A stretch of DNA of 56,622 bases from an uncultured Prevotellaceae bacterium (lineage in GTDB: Bacteria > Bacteroidota > Bacteroidia > Bacteroidales > Bacteroidaceae), in assembly GCA_902768105.1 (NCBI GenBank), contig CACXJZ010000008.1, positions 1-56,622 on the forward strand. Direction: 5' to 3'. Each line of letters opens with the position of its first letter. Position 1 is the first letter of the stretch. Below, one piece after another: positions 14,964 to 23,611 of this stretch. The translations under genes were made by a program, and so were the position numbers. The notes under the pieces were generated by a model. It did not search any database. It worked only from the letters and a program-made list of their open reading frames with translations, and had not been told where the DNA came from.

Positions 14964-16346
14964 ATGAAACAAAAGACACTGAAAGGCAGTTTCTCACTCT
15001 TCGGAAAAGGACTGCATACAGGTTTGAACCTCACTGTAACATTTAATCCTGCACCCGAGAACACTGGCTACAAAATCCAGCGCATTGACCTGGAAGGAGA
15101 GCCCGTCATTGAGGCCATTGCAGAGAATGTCATTGACACACAACGCGGTACCGTACTGGGCAAGGGCGACATGCGCATCTCAACCGTCGAACACGGACTT
15201 TCTGCCCTTTACGCCTTAGGCATCGACAACTGTCTGATACAGGTGAACGGTCCCGAGTTCCCCATTCTGGACGGTAGCGCCATCCAGTACGTTGACAAAA
15301 TCGCGGAAGTTGGCGTTGAAGAGCAGAATGCCCCGAAGGACTATTACATCATCCGCAAAAAGCTGGAAGTGAAAGACGAACAGACGGGTTCGTGCATCAC
15401 CATCCTACCCGATGAGGACTTCTCTATCACGGCCATGTGCTCGTTTGAGTCGAAGTTCATCAGCAGCCAGTTTGCCACCCTCGACAAGATGGAAAACTAT
15501 ACCAAGGAGATTGCCGCAGCCCGCACCTTCGTTTTCGTACGCGACATTGAGCCGCTACTGCAGGCCAACCTCATCAAGGGCGGCGACCTGGACAACGCCA
15601 TCGTCATCTATGAGCGTCAGACAACCCAAGAGCGTCTGAATATGCTGGCAGACATGCTGCACATAGAACACCGCGATGCCACCGAGTTGGGTTACATTCA
15701 GCATAAGCCTCTCCAGTGGGACAACGAATGTACACGTCATAAGCTGCTGGACGTCATTGGCGATATGGCACTCATCGGCAAACCCATCAAGGGACGCATC
15801 ATTGCTACACGTCCCGGCCACACCATCAACAACAAGTTTGCAAGGATGGTACGCAAAGAGATACGTAAACATGAGATTCAGGCACCCATCTACGATCCCA
15901 ATGAGGAGCCGTTGATGGACGTTAATCGCATCCGCGAACTGCTTCCTCACCGCTATCCCATGCAGCTGGTAGATAAGGTCATTGCCTTAGGTGCCACGAG
16001 CATTGTCGGCATCAAGAACGTGACGAGCAACGAGCCGTTCTTCCAGGGACACTTCCCCGAAGAACCCGTTATGCCAGGTGTTCTGCAGGTAGAAGCAATG
16101 GCACAGTGCGGTGGTCTGCTCGTGCTCAACACGTTGGAGGAGCCTGACCGTTGGTCAACATACTTCATGAAGATTGACGGAGTGAAGTTCCGCCAGAAGG
16201 TAGTGCCTGGTGACACGCTCATCTTCAAGGTTGACTTGCTGGCACCTGTACGCCACGGTATCTCGTCGATGAAAGGCTACATCTTCGTCGGCGACCACGT
16301 TGTGGCAGAAGCGACGTTTACTGCTCAGATTGTTAAGAACAAATAA
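14964..16346 (+). CDS. lpxC/fabZ: Bifunctional UDP-3-O-acyl-N-acetylglucosamine deacetylase / 3-hydroxyacyl-ACP dehydratase
   Basis: 460 aa. Residues 1 to about 310 are LpxC, the zinc deacetylase of lipid A synthesis, with STVEHGLSAL and HKLLDVIGD supplying zinc ligands. From about 315 (DVNRIRELLPHRYPMQLVD) the protein is FabZ, with the hot-dog signature GHFPEEPVMPGVLQVEAMAQ. The fusion is typical of Bacteroidetes/Chlorobi and supports the taxonomic call. It links fatty-acid elongation with lipid A production in one polypeptide. It lies between lpxD and lpxA. Confidence 0.97.
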   Translation: MKQKTLKGSFSLFGKGLHTGLNLTVTFNPAPENTGYKIQRIDLEGEPVIEAIAENVIDTQRGTVLGKGDMRISTVEHGLSALYALGIDNCLIQVNGPEFPILDGSAIQYVDKIAEVGVEEQNAPKDYYIIRKKLEVKDEQTGSCITILPDEDFSITAMCSFESKFISSQFATLDKMENYTKEIAAARTFVFVRDIEPLLQANLIKGGDLDNAIVIYERQTTQERLNMLADMLHIEHRDATELGYIQHKPLQWDNECTRHKLLDVIGDMALIGKPIKGRIIATRPGHTINNKFARMVRKEIRKHEIQAPIYDPNEEPLMDVNRIRELLPHRYPMQLVDKVIALGATSIVGIKNVTSNEPFFQGHFPEEPVMPGVLQVEAMAQCGGLLVLNTLEEPDRWSTYFMKIDGVKFRQKVVPGDTLIFKVDLLAPVRHGISSMKGYIFVGDHVVAEATFTAQIVKNK

Positions 16347-16383
16347 TTTCGTAAAAACGTTATAACGTAATAACGTCATAAAA

Positions 16384-17154
16384 ATGAATCAGATACACCC
16401 ATTAGCAGTGGTTGACCCTGAGGCAAAACTCGGTGACGGCAACGTCATTGGTCCCTTCTGCGTGATAGACAAGAACGTCGTTATTGGCGACAACAACAAG
16501 TTCCTCAACAGCGTCACCATCCACTTTGGTGCACGCATCGGCAACGGCAATGAGTTTTTCCCCGGCGCCAGTATTTCCACCAAGCCTCAGGACTTGAAGT
16601 TCCAGGGTGAAATGACCACCTGCGAAATTGGCGACAACAACTCCATCCGTGAGAACGTCACCATCAGCCGTGGTACAGCATCGAAAGGCAAGACTGTTGT
16701 AGGTAATGGTAACCTGCTCATGGAAAATATGCATATTGCACATGACTGTATTATCGGTAACGGCTGTATTATCGGTAACTCAACGAAGATTGCCGGTGAG
16801 GTGGAAATCGATGACTTTGCCATTATTTCCGCCTGTTGCCTGTTCCATCAGTTCATCCGCGTGGGCAGCTATATTATGTTCCAGGGCGGTTCTCGCACCT
16901 CACAGGACATTCCTCCCTATGTCATTGCTGGCAAGGAGCCCATACGATATGCGGGCGTCAACCTCATTGGACTGCGCCGTCGCGGTTTCAGTAACGAGGT
17001 CATCGAGGCCATTCACGATGCATACCGTATCATCTACTCAAAGGGTGTCCTGAAGGACGGCATTGCCGAGGCCCGTGCCAAATACCCTGACTCTAAGGAA
17101 GTTGACTATATCTGTACTTTCATAGAAAGTTCGAAGAGAGGTGTCATCCGCTAA
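16384..17154 (+). CDS. lpxA: Acyl-ACP--UDP-N-acetylglucosamine O-acyltransferase
   Basis: 256 aa, the usual LpxA length, catalysing the first lipid A acylation. The N-terminal hexapeptide helix starts NQIHPLAVVDPEAKLGDGNVIGPFCVI. Typical blocks follow: ISTKPQDLKFQGE, NSIRENVTISRGT and MHIAHDCIIGNGCII with the catalytic His, plus GLRRRGFSNEVI at the start of the helical C-terminus. The spacer before it (16347-16383) contains quasi-repeats of AACGT. Its 3' end overlaps miaA by 14 bp. Confidence 0.97.
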   Translation: MNQIHPLAVVDPEAKLGDGNVIGPFCVIDKNVVIGDNNKFLNSVTIHFGARIGNGNEFFPGASISTKPQDLKFQGEMTTCEIGDNNSIRENVTISRGTASKGKTVVGNGNLLMENMHIAHDCIIGNGCIIGNSTKIAGEVEIDDFAIISACCLFHQFIRVGSYIMFQGGSRTSQDIPPYVIAGKEPIRYAGVNLIGLRRRGFSNEVIEAIHDAYRIIYSKGVLKDGIAEARAKYPDSKEVDYICTFIESSKRGVIR

Positions 17155-18052
17155 GACGCTTATCGTCATTACAGGGCCAACGGCTGTGGGAAAGACGCAG
17201 CTCACCATTGACATTGCCCGACACTTCGACATTCCCATTATCAATGCCGACTCACGGCAGATTTACCGTGAACTGAAAATCGGCACTGCTTCACCTACAC
17301 CCGAGGAGCAATCTTTGGCGAAGCATTTGTTTGTGGGAATCAAAGGTATTGACGAATACTACAACGCCTCCATGTTTGAGCAGGAGGTGCTCGCCTTTTT
17401 GGACAGCCACTTCAAGGACAATCCTCTGGCACTGATGAGTGGCGGCTCGATGATGTACGTAGATGCCGTATGCGAGGGTATTGACGACATCCCCACCATA
17501 CGTGACGATATCCGTACGATGATGAAGCAACGGTTAGAGGCAGAAGGTCTGGAAGCCCTTTGCGAAGAACTCCGACTACTCGACCCTGAACACTACGAGG
17601 TGGTGGATCGTAAGAACACCCGCAGGGTTATCCATGCGCTGGAAATCTGTCACCAGACAGGCAAGACCTACACTTCGTTCAGGAACAAGGAACAAGGAGA
17701 GGGCAACAGGGAACGTCCCTTCCGAATCATCAAGATTGGTCTGAACCGTCCACGCGAAGAGCTGTATAACAGGATTAACCGTCGCGTTGACGACATGATG
17801 GCAAAAGGATTGTTGGAAGAAGCCCGCATGCTCTACCCCAAACGCCAGCTGAATGCATTGAACACGGTAGGATACAAGGAACTGTTCAGTTATATGGATG
17901 GTATATGGAGTTTAGACGAGGCCGTTGAGCGCATCAAGGGTAACACCCGCCGCTATGCCCGCAAGCAACTGACATGGTTCAAGCGCGATGAGGACGTGCG
18001 CTGGTTTCACCCCGACGATAAAGAACAAATTTTGAATTATATTTCCTCATGA
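17141..18052 (+). CDS. miaA: tRNA dimethylallyltransferase
   Basis: 303 aa from a GTG start inside the end of lpxA, preceded by AGAGAG. MiaA adds a dimethylallyl group to A37 of tRNAs reading UNN codons. Motifs: P-loop ITGPTAVGKTQL, INADSRQIYRELKIGTA, MSGGSMMYVDAV, RKNTRRVIHALEI and LNTVGYKELF. At about 17690-17715 the quasi-repeat GAACAAGGAACAAGGAG encodes RNKEQGEGNRER in a loop, another in-frame repeat insertion. The start ATGA of the downstream PBP gene overlaps its stop by 4 bp. Confidence 0.95.
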   Translation: MSSAKTLIVITGPTAVGKTQLTIDIARHFDIPIINADSRQIYRELKIGTASPTPEEQSLAKHLFVGIKGIDEYYNASMFEQEVLAFLDSHFKDNPLALMSGGSMMYVDAVCEGIDDIPTIRDDIRTMMKQRLEAEGLEALCEELRLLDPEHYEVVDRKNTRRVIHALEICHQTGKTYTSFRNKEQGEGNRERPFRIIKIGLNRPREELYNRINRRVDDMMAKGLLEEARMLYPKRQLNALNTVGYKELFSYMDGIWSLDEAVERIKGNTRRYARKQLTWFKRDEDVRWFHPDDKEQILNYISS

Positions 18053-20511
18053 TGATAAAAAAGATATTAGTTAAGGCAGGTCATTACATAGCAAAGGCCT
18101 GGAAATGGTATAAAGGATTGTATAAAGGAAGAGCCTGGTACACGAAGACCGTAGTTGCCTTCGCGTCAATGATTGTAGCATTCCTACTCTTTTTAGGAGC
18201 GGTCGATGTCAACTTCCTCTGGCTATTTGGCAAGTCACCCGGCCTTAGCGCCATCATGAATCCTGTGACAGCCGAGGCTTCTGAGATATATAGTGCCGAT
18301 GGTCAGATTATCGGCAAGTATTTTAGCGAGAACCGTACACCAGTAAAGTATGAGGACGTCAACCCCGTCTTCTGGGAAGCACTTGTATCAACTGAAGACG
18401 AGCGATTCTACAAGCACAAGGGCATCGACATTGTCGGCGTGGGTGCAGCCGCCAAGGACTATATTGTACACCACGATGCCCGTGGAGCATCGACCATCAC
18501 CCAACAGCTTGTAAAAAATATGTTTCGCGTGCGCACGCAATACTCTACCGGACTGTTGGGCTATATCCCTGGCGTCAAGATGCTCATCATGAAGAGCAAG
18601 GAGTGGATTACGGCTACGAAGATTGAATTATTCTTCAACAAGAAAGATATTCTGACGATGTATGCCAATACTGTAGATTTCGGCTCCAACTCCTTTGGCA
18701 TCAAGACCGCTTGCAAGACCTATTTCGGCATTACGCCCAAGGAGATGACGGTAGATCAGGCAGCCGTGCTTGTTGGTATGCTGAAGGCCACTACCTATTA
18801 TAATCCCCGCATCAATCCTGAGAACGCATTGAAGCGCCGTAACATCGTGCTGAATAACATGGTTGAACACGGACACTTGACGAAGGAGGCATTCGATACG
18901 CTGAAAGTCAAGCCCATCAAGCTCGACTACAGTGTGGAGTCAAATTACGACGGTCAGGCACTCTACTTCCGTCAGGCTGTGGCTGCCGAGCTGAATGAAT
19001 GGTGCGAGGATAACGGATACGACCTCTACACCAGCGGTCTGAAGGTTTATACGTCCATTGATTCGCGAATGCAAAAATATGCCGAACAGGCAGCCATCAA
19101 GCAGATGCGGCAGGTGCAGCAGAACTTCAATGCCCACTGGAGCGGTATGAACCCCTGGCGTAACGAACGTCAGCAGGAGATTCCCCACTTCATTGAGGAC
19201 ATCGCCAAGCGTCAGCCCTACTACAAGTTCCTGATGCAGAAGTTCAACAATAACCTCGACTCCGTGAACTACTATATGAACCTACCACACAAGGTTAAGC
19301 TGTTCGACTATGAGCATGGTACCATCGAGAAGGAAATCAGCAGCATGGACTCCATTCGCTACATGGTCAGCTTCATGCACTGCGGATTCGTGGCCATTGA
19401 ACCACAGACAGGCCATGTAAAAGCATGGGTCGGTGACATTGACTTCAATTCATGGAAGTACGACAAGGTGACCGCCAGACGTCAGCCCGGCTCAACATTC
19501 AAGTTGTTTGTCTATACAGAAGCCATGAATCAGGGACTGTCGCCTTGTGACACCCGCCGCGACGAGTACTTCGCCATGCAAGTGGCAGAACACGGTCGTA
19601 AAGGCACATGGGCACCCACCAATGCCAATGGTAAGTTCTCGAATGCCGACATGCCGCTGAAGAGCGCCTTTGCACAGAGCATCAACTCTGTGGCTGTCAA
19701 ATTAGGACAAGAAGTCGGCATCGAGCGTATTGCCCGCACAGCCCATAACATGGGTATCGTCAGTGAGCTCGACCCCACTCCGTCATTAGCCTTAGGCTCG
19801 AGCGACGTCACTCTGCTGGAGCTGGTCAACAGCTATGCGACAGTAGCTGCCGACGGCATGCGTCACCAGCCCATTCTGGTAACACATATCCTGGATCGCG
19901 AAGGCAACGAGATATACACGGCGCCCACCGAGGAGCATCAGGCCATCCCCTATCGCAGTGCCTACCTCATGCAGCAGATGCTGATGGGCGGACTGCGTGA
20001 GCCAGGTGGCACGAGCATGAGCCTGTGGGGATATGTCAGCGGCTATCCCGACACGGAGTTCGGAGGAAAGACCGGTACGTCGAACAATCATTCCGACGCA
20101 TGGTTTGTTGGTGTCAGCCCACATCTTGTGGCTGGCGCATGGGTAGGTGGCGAATACCGTAGCATCCACTTCCGTACAGGCCAGTTAGGACAGGGTTCCC
20201 GTACGGCACTTCCCATCTGCGGTTACTTCTTCCAGTCGGTGTTGGGCGACCCTGCATTCAAGAAGTATCACGGTAAGTTCGCACCTGCACGCGACGAAAT
20301 CAGTGCCAGCCTCTACAACTGTCAGGGCTACATCATTCCCAACGATTCCGACTCGCTGTTCGTGGATAGTCTGGGAATGGATGAAATCATGTATGAGGGT
20401 GAAGAGATTCCTGCCGAGAACACGGAACCGGCAAGCGAATCTCAAGGAGAGAACGTTAACGGCACACCATTGCCACAGAGCAATGGTGATGCCATGAAGT
20501 CAGAAGAATAA
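18049..20511 (+). CDS. Class A penicillin-binding protein 1A (transglycosylase/transpeptidase)
   Basis: 820 aa. A short cytoplasmic N-terminus and one membrane anchor (about residues 38-60) precede the GT51 transglycosylase domain, with STEDERFYKHKGID and STITQQLVKN. The transpeptidase domain follows, with the active-site serine in RQPGSTFK, then SINSVA and KTGTSNN. It polymerises and cross-links peptidoglycan in the periplasm. The acidic, proline/serine-rich tail is probably disordered. It is the last gene of the lpx operon and stops only 7 bp from a convergent lipoprotein gene. Confidence 0.95.
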   Translation: MMIKKILVKAGHYIAKAWKWYKGLYKGRAWYTKTVVAFASMIVAFLLFLGAVDVNFLWLFGKSPGLSAIMNPVTAEASEIYSADGQIIGKYFSENRTPVKYEDVNPVFWEALVSTEDERFYKHKGIDIVGVGAAAKDYIVHHDARGASTITQQLVKNMFRVRTQYSTGLLGYIPGVKMLIMKSKEWITATKIELFFNKKDILTMYANTVDFGSNSFGIKTACKTYFGITPKEMTVDQAAVLVGMLKATTYYNPRINPENALKRRNIVLNNMVEHGHLTKEAFDTLKVKPIKLDYSVESNYDGQALYFRQAVAAELNEWCEDNGYDLYTSGLKVYTSIDSRMQKYAEQAAIKQMRQVQQNFNAHWSGMNPWRNERQQEIPHFIEDIAKRQPYYKFLMQKFNNNLDSVNYYMNLPHKVKLFDYEHGTIEKEISSMDSIRYMVSFMHCGFVAIEPQTGHVKAWVGDIDFNSWKYDKVTARRQPGSTFKLFVYTEAMNQGLSPCDTRRDEYFAMQVAEHGRKGTWAPTNANGKFSNADMPLKSAFAQSINSVAVKLGQEVGIERIARTAHNMGIVSELDPTPSLALGSSDVTLLELVNSYATVAADGMRHQPILVTHILDREGNEIYTAPTEEHQAIPYRSAYLMQQMLMGGLREPGGTSMSLWGYVSGYPDTEFGGKTGTSNNHSDAWFVGVSPHLVAGAWVGGEYRSIHFRTGQLGQGSRTALPICGYFFQSVLGDPAFKKYHGKFAPARDEISASLYNCQGYIIPNDSDSLFVDSLGMDEIMYEGEEIPAENTEPASESQGENVNGTPLPQSNGDAMKSEE

Positions 20512-20518
20512 GGAAAGG

Positions 20519-20776
20519 TTATTTCCCCATCAGCATGCGCTCCAGCTCGTCCTCGTGCTTAGGATCGCGCATGCGTTCAAAGTCTTCCTGCTCAGGAGTC
20601 TGTCCGACGTCGATGATGGGCGATTCTTTCCAGTCGTCATCATCCTTAAAGTCATTGTGGGCAGCTGTATCCTCTGCTGGGCGGACATACTGTATATTCT
20701 GTCTGCCAGTTTCACTCTTACAGCCTATCAAGAAGGATGTGCCCAACAACAATACTGCAAAAACCAGATTCTTCAT
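20519..20776 (-). CDS. Small lipoprotein (85 aa)
   Basis: Starts MKNLVFAVLLLGTSFLIGC, a signal peptide with lipobox LIGC. The mature part is short and strongly acidic (FKDDDDWKESP, EQEDFERMRDPKHEDELERM). An ATG two codons upstream (20782) is the alternative start; MKNL was chosen because it gives a standard lipoprotein N-terminus. No family was recognised. It is last in the rfbC, ugd, lipoprotein, lipoprotein operon with a 9-nt gap, and ends 7 bp from the convergent PBP gene. Confidence 0.7.
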   Translation of the reverse strand: MKNLVFAVLLLGTSFLIGCKSETGRQNIQYVRPAEDTAAHNDFKDDDDWKESPIIDVGQTPEQEDFERMRDPKHEDELERMLMGK

Positions 20777-20791
20777 ATGCATTAACTGTAT

Positions 20792-21586
20792 TTAGTTTTC
20801 AAGTAAATTCATACTGGTTCTACCCTTGTACGAGACAACAATCTCCACCAGATAGCAGCTGGCAGCGTTGGGCGTACAAAGGGTAGCGTTGAAATGGATA
20901 CCATCCTCGTCGGCATGGTCAAACTCTGCGTTGCTCAGAATTGCCTGATTGAGAAAACCCTCCGGCACAAAGCGCATAAACTCCTTCTTCTGGTAGCTCT
21001 TACCGAAAAGGCAGGTGTTTCCGTGGAACACGCTCAACCTGATAATGTTGTCGTAATAGACATTGTTAACCTCCACCCCACTGTCATCGTATGTACTGGA
21101 GACAATCTTGTTCTGCGTGGGATTGACGGCAATATAACAGTGATAGCGTTCCTTGCCGTAGCTGATGACCGTGTCATGCTTAGTCACCTCTGCCATCGTC
21201 AGCACCTCCGGATGGCTATCAGAGAAAACCAGCGAATCCTCAAGCTCCTCGCTCTTGACAAGGCGGATGGTATCACCGTTTGGGTTCTGGAACCAGAATA
21301 CATGCGCTGTCTGCTTGACCAAAGGATACTTCGATGCCTGCTCGCCAATCACCAACGTGTCACTGATGACTCTGAAAAAGGCCGGCTGGCTGACGGAGTC
21401 CGGATAGAAGATGGTATCACCCTCTACCTTGAACACCACGTTCTCCGACTCCTCATCCAGCCAGATGCCCTGGAGCAAGGCTTTCGCCTCCTTGCTCTCA
21501 CTGGCATCAGGTTTTACCGTCTCCTTCTGTTTACACGCAACAAGTGTCACCAAGAGACAAAGCGCTATGTATAAAAGTTTTCTCAT
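20792..21586 (-). CDS. DUF4738-like lipoprotein (264 aa)
   Basis: The signal peptide MRKLLYIALCLLVTLVAC has lipobox LVAC. The mature domain has repeated beta-strand blocks (GIWLDEESENVVFKVEGDTIFYPDS, FRVISDTLVIGEQASKYPL) and ends DEDGIHFNATLCTPN..CYLVEIVVSYKG. The layout resembles the DUF4738 family of Bacteroidota lipoproteins, whose function is unknown; that name is from memory. It follows ugd by 9 nt and precedes a second lipoprotein gene by 9 nt, so all four genes likely share one mRNA. Confidence 0.72.
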   Translation of the reverse strand: MRKLLYIALCLLVTLVACKQKETVKPDASESKEAKALLQGIWLDEESENVVFKVEGDTIFYPDSVSQPAFFRVISDTLVIGEQASKYPLVKQTAHVFWFQNPNGDTIRLVKSEELEDSLVFSDSHPEVLTMAEVTKHDTVISYGKERYHCYIAVNPTQNKIVSSTYDDSGVEVNNVYYDNIIRLSVFHGNTCLFGKSYQKKEFMRFVPEGFLNQAILSNAEFDHADEDGIHFNATLCTPNAASCYLVEIVVSYKGRTSMNLLEN

Positions 21587-21595
21587 CTAAGTTTG

Positions 21596-22915
21596 TTATT
21601 TACCTATGCAGTGGTACTCGAAGCCGTTTTCCTCCAAGTCCTCACTGTCGAAAATATTACGGCCGTCAATCACCAACGGCTGCTTCATGGCCTTCTTGAT
21701 GACGCCCCATGTCGGCAGACGGAACTCCTTCCACTCCGTCAGCAACAGCAAGGCATCAGCATCCAGCACAGCATCATACATATCATTACAATAGACGACC
21801 TTGTCACCAATACGACGCTTGCACTCAGGCATGGCCACAGGGTCGTAGGCACGGACATTACATCCTGCCTCCAGCAGCAGGCCAATCAAGACCAGTGCCG
21901 TCGATTCACGCATATCGTCCGTCTCGGGCTTGAACGACAAACCCCACATGGCGATGGTCTTGCCCTTCAGGGCTTCCTTCGAGCCAAACGCCTTGATGAG
22001 CTTCTCGTAGAGCACGCTCTTCTGTTTCTCGTTGACACGCTCCACAGCCTTCAGCACCTCCATTGAGTAGCCGTTCTGGTCAGCCGTCTTGATGAGTGCC
22101 TTCACGTCCTTGGGGAAGCAGCTGCCGCCATATCCGCAGCCAGCATACAGGAACTTACGTCCGATACGCGTGTCGGCACCAATACCGGCACGTACCATGT
22201 TGACGTCTGCCCCTACCCGCTCACAGAGGTTGGCTATATCGTTCATGAACGAGATACGCGTGGCCAGCATCGAGTTGGCAGCATATTTCGTCATCTCAGC
22301 CGAAGGAATATCCATGAAGATAACGCGGAAGTTATTGATGAGGAACGGCTTGTAGAGCTTCGTCAACACCTTTTTGGCATGTTCGCTCTCCACACCCACC
22401 ACCACACGGTCAGGCGACATGAAGTCCTTGATAGCATTACCCTCTTTCAAGAACTCAGGGTTCGAAGCCACATCAAACTCCACATCCACACCACGCTTCT
22501 CCAGTTCTTCCTCGATGGCCTTGCGCACCTTGCGGGCTGTACCCACAGGCACCGTCGATTTGGTAACAACGACCACATAGTGGTTCAGGTTCTGTCCAAT
22601 GGTACGAGCCACCTGCAGCACATACTTCAGGTCGGCACTGCCATCCTCATCAGGGGGCGTACCCACGGCAGAGAACACTATCTCCACATCGTCGAGCACA
22701 CTGGCCAGATCAGTCGAGAACTTCAGACGACCAGCCTTCACATTCTTCGTAACCAACTCGTCCAACCCAGGCTCGTATATGGGTATCTCACCGTTCTTCA
22801 AGAGTTCAATTTTCTGTTCATCCACATCAATACAAGTCACATTGGCACCAGTATCGGCAAAACACGTTCCCGACACCAGACCCACATAACCTGTTCCTAC
22901 AATTGCAATATTCAT
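21596..22915 (-). CDS. ugd: UDP-glucose 6-dehydrogenase
   Basis: 439 aa. It oxidises UDP-glucose to UDP-glucuronate with NAD. Motifs: Rossmann GTGYVGLVSGTCFADTGANV, the TYAANSML-like block MTKYAANSMLATRISFMNDIA, the catalytic cysteine in GYGGSCFPKDVKAL, and the C-terminal WGLSFKPETDDMRES. It supplies precursors for surface polysaccharide. It lies 27 nt after rfbC, another sugar-nucleotide gene. GDP-mannose dehydrogenase is a paralogous alternative but fits less well. Confidence 0.94.
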   Translation of the reverse strand: MNIAIVGTGYVGLVSGTCFADTGANVTCIDVDEQKIELLKNGEIPIYEPGLDELVTKNVKAGRLKFSTDLASVLDDVEIVFSAVGTPPDEDGSADLKYVLQVARTIGQNLNHYVVVVTKSTVPVGTARKVRKAIEEELEKRGVDVEFDVASNPEFLKEGNAIKDFMSPDRVVVGVESEHAKKVLTKLYKPFLINNFRVIFMDIPSAEMTKYAANSMLATRISFMNDIANLCERVGADVNMVRAGIGADTRIGRKFLYAGCGYGGSCFPKDVKALIKTADQNGYSMEVLKAVERVNEKQKSVLYEKLIKAFGSKEALKGKTIAMWGLSFKPETDDMRESTALVLIGLLLEAGCNVRAYDPVAMPECKRRIGDKVVYCNDMYDAVLDADALLLLTEWKEFRLPTWGVIKKAMKQPLVIDGRNIFDSEDLEENGFEYHCIGK

Positions 22916-22942
22916 AATCGTTCTATTTAATAAGTTAGTTTA

Positions 22943-23491
22943 TTACTCAAAATACTCGGCATCCTTAAACAGAGGCTGCTTCAGGTCTTTTTCACTCGTC
23001 TGCACGTCCTTCGCATCGATGGGCCAGTCAATTCCCAGCTGCGGGTCGTTCCAGCGCACACCAGCCTCAGCCTGCGGTGCATATACATTATCTACCTTAT
23101 AGGTAAAGACGGCCTCGTCGCTCAGCACCAGAAAGCCGTGTGCAAACCCCCTTGGAATGAAAAACTGACGCTTGTTCTCTTCGCTCAGTTCCACCATCAC
23201 GTGCTTTCCAAACGTCTCACTGCTCTTGCGCAAATCAACGGCGACATCGAGCACACGGCCTTTGATGACGCGTACAAGCTTGGCCTGCGAAGCGTCGCCC
23301 TTTTGGTAGTGCAGTCCGCGCAACACGCCGTAGCTTGACTTCGACTCGTTGTCCTGAAGAAAGTCAACGACACCTATATGCTGCTCAAATTCAGTACGTT
23401 TCCAGGCTTCCATAAAGTATCCCCTCGCGTCGTTAAAGACGTTGGGTTCAATGATGAAAACACCCTTGAGGTCTGTTTCAATATATTTCAT
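22943..23491 (-). CDS. rfbC: dTDP-4-dehydrorhamnose 3,5-epimerase
   Basis: 182 aa, the standard RmlC length. It epimerises the keto-sugar in dTDP-L-rhamnose synthesis. Motifs: DARGYFMEAWKRTEFEQHIG, QDNESKSSYGVLRGLHYQKG, RVLDVAVDLRKSS..FGKHVMVELS, FIPRGFAHGFLVLSDEAVFTYKVDN and DPQLGIDWP. The His in the HYQ block and the downstream Asp are the expected catalytic residues. rfbA, rfbB and rfbD are not adjacent. It leads a four-gene operon from a promoter at 23517-23524. Confidence 0.96.
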   Translation of the reverse strand: MKYIETDLKGVFIIEPNVFNDARGYFMEAWKRTEFEQHIGVVDFLQDNESKSSYGVLRGLHYQKGDASQAKLVRVIKGRVLDVAVDLRKSSETFGKHVMVELSEENKRQFFIPRGFAHGFLVLSDEAVFTYKVDNVYAPQAEAGVRWNDPQLGIDWPIDAKDVQTSEKDLKQPLFKDAEYFE

Positions 23492-23516
23492 ACGCTAAAA
23501 CACGTTATTTGATGTG

Positions 23517-23524
23517 CAAATATA
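23517..23524 (-). promoter_or_regulatory. -7 box TATATTTG for the rfbC operon
   Basis: Minus-strand TAnnTTTG match, 25 nt before the ATG. It is divergent from the promoter of the HU-CCDC81/SPOR gene, 75 bp away. Confidence 0.65.
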
Positions 23525-23598
23525 GCAATAATTCTTCGAACTGAAAAAAAATTTTGTTTTTCTTTTGCTTTTTCCTTGCATAAATCAAGAAAATAACG

Positions 23599-23606
23599 TA
23601 ATTTTG
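23599..23606 (+). promoter_or_regulatory. -7 box TAATTTTG, -33 TTG at 23576-23578
   Basis: The 20-bp spacing fits the Bacteroidota promoter. The box ends 5 nt before the GTG start at 23612, so the transcript is predicted to be leaderless. Confidence 0.7.
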
Positions 23607-23611
23607 CAACC

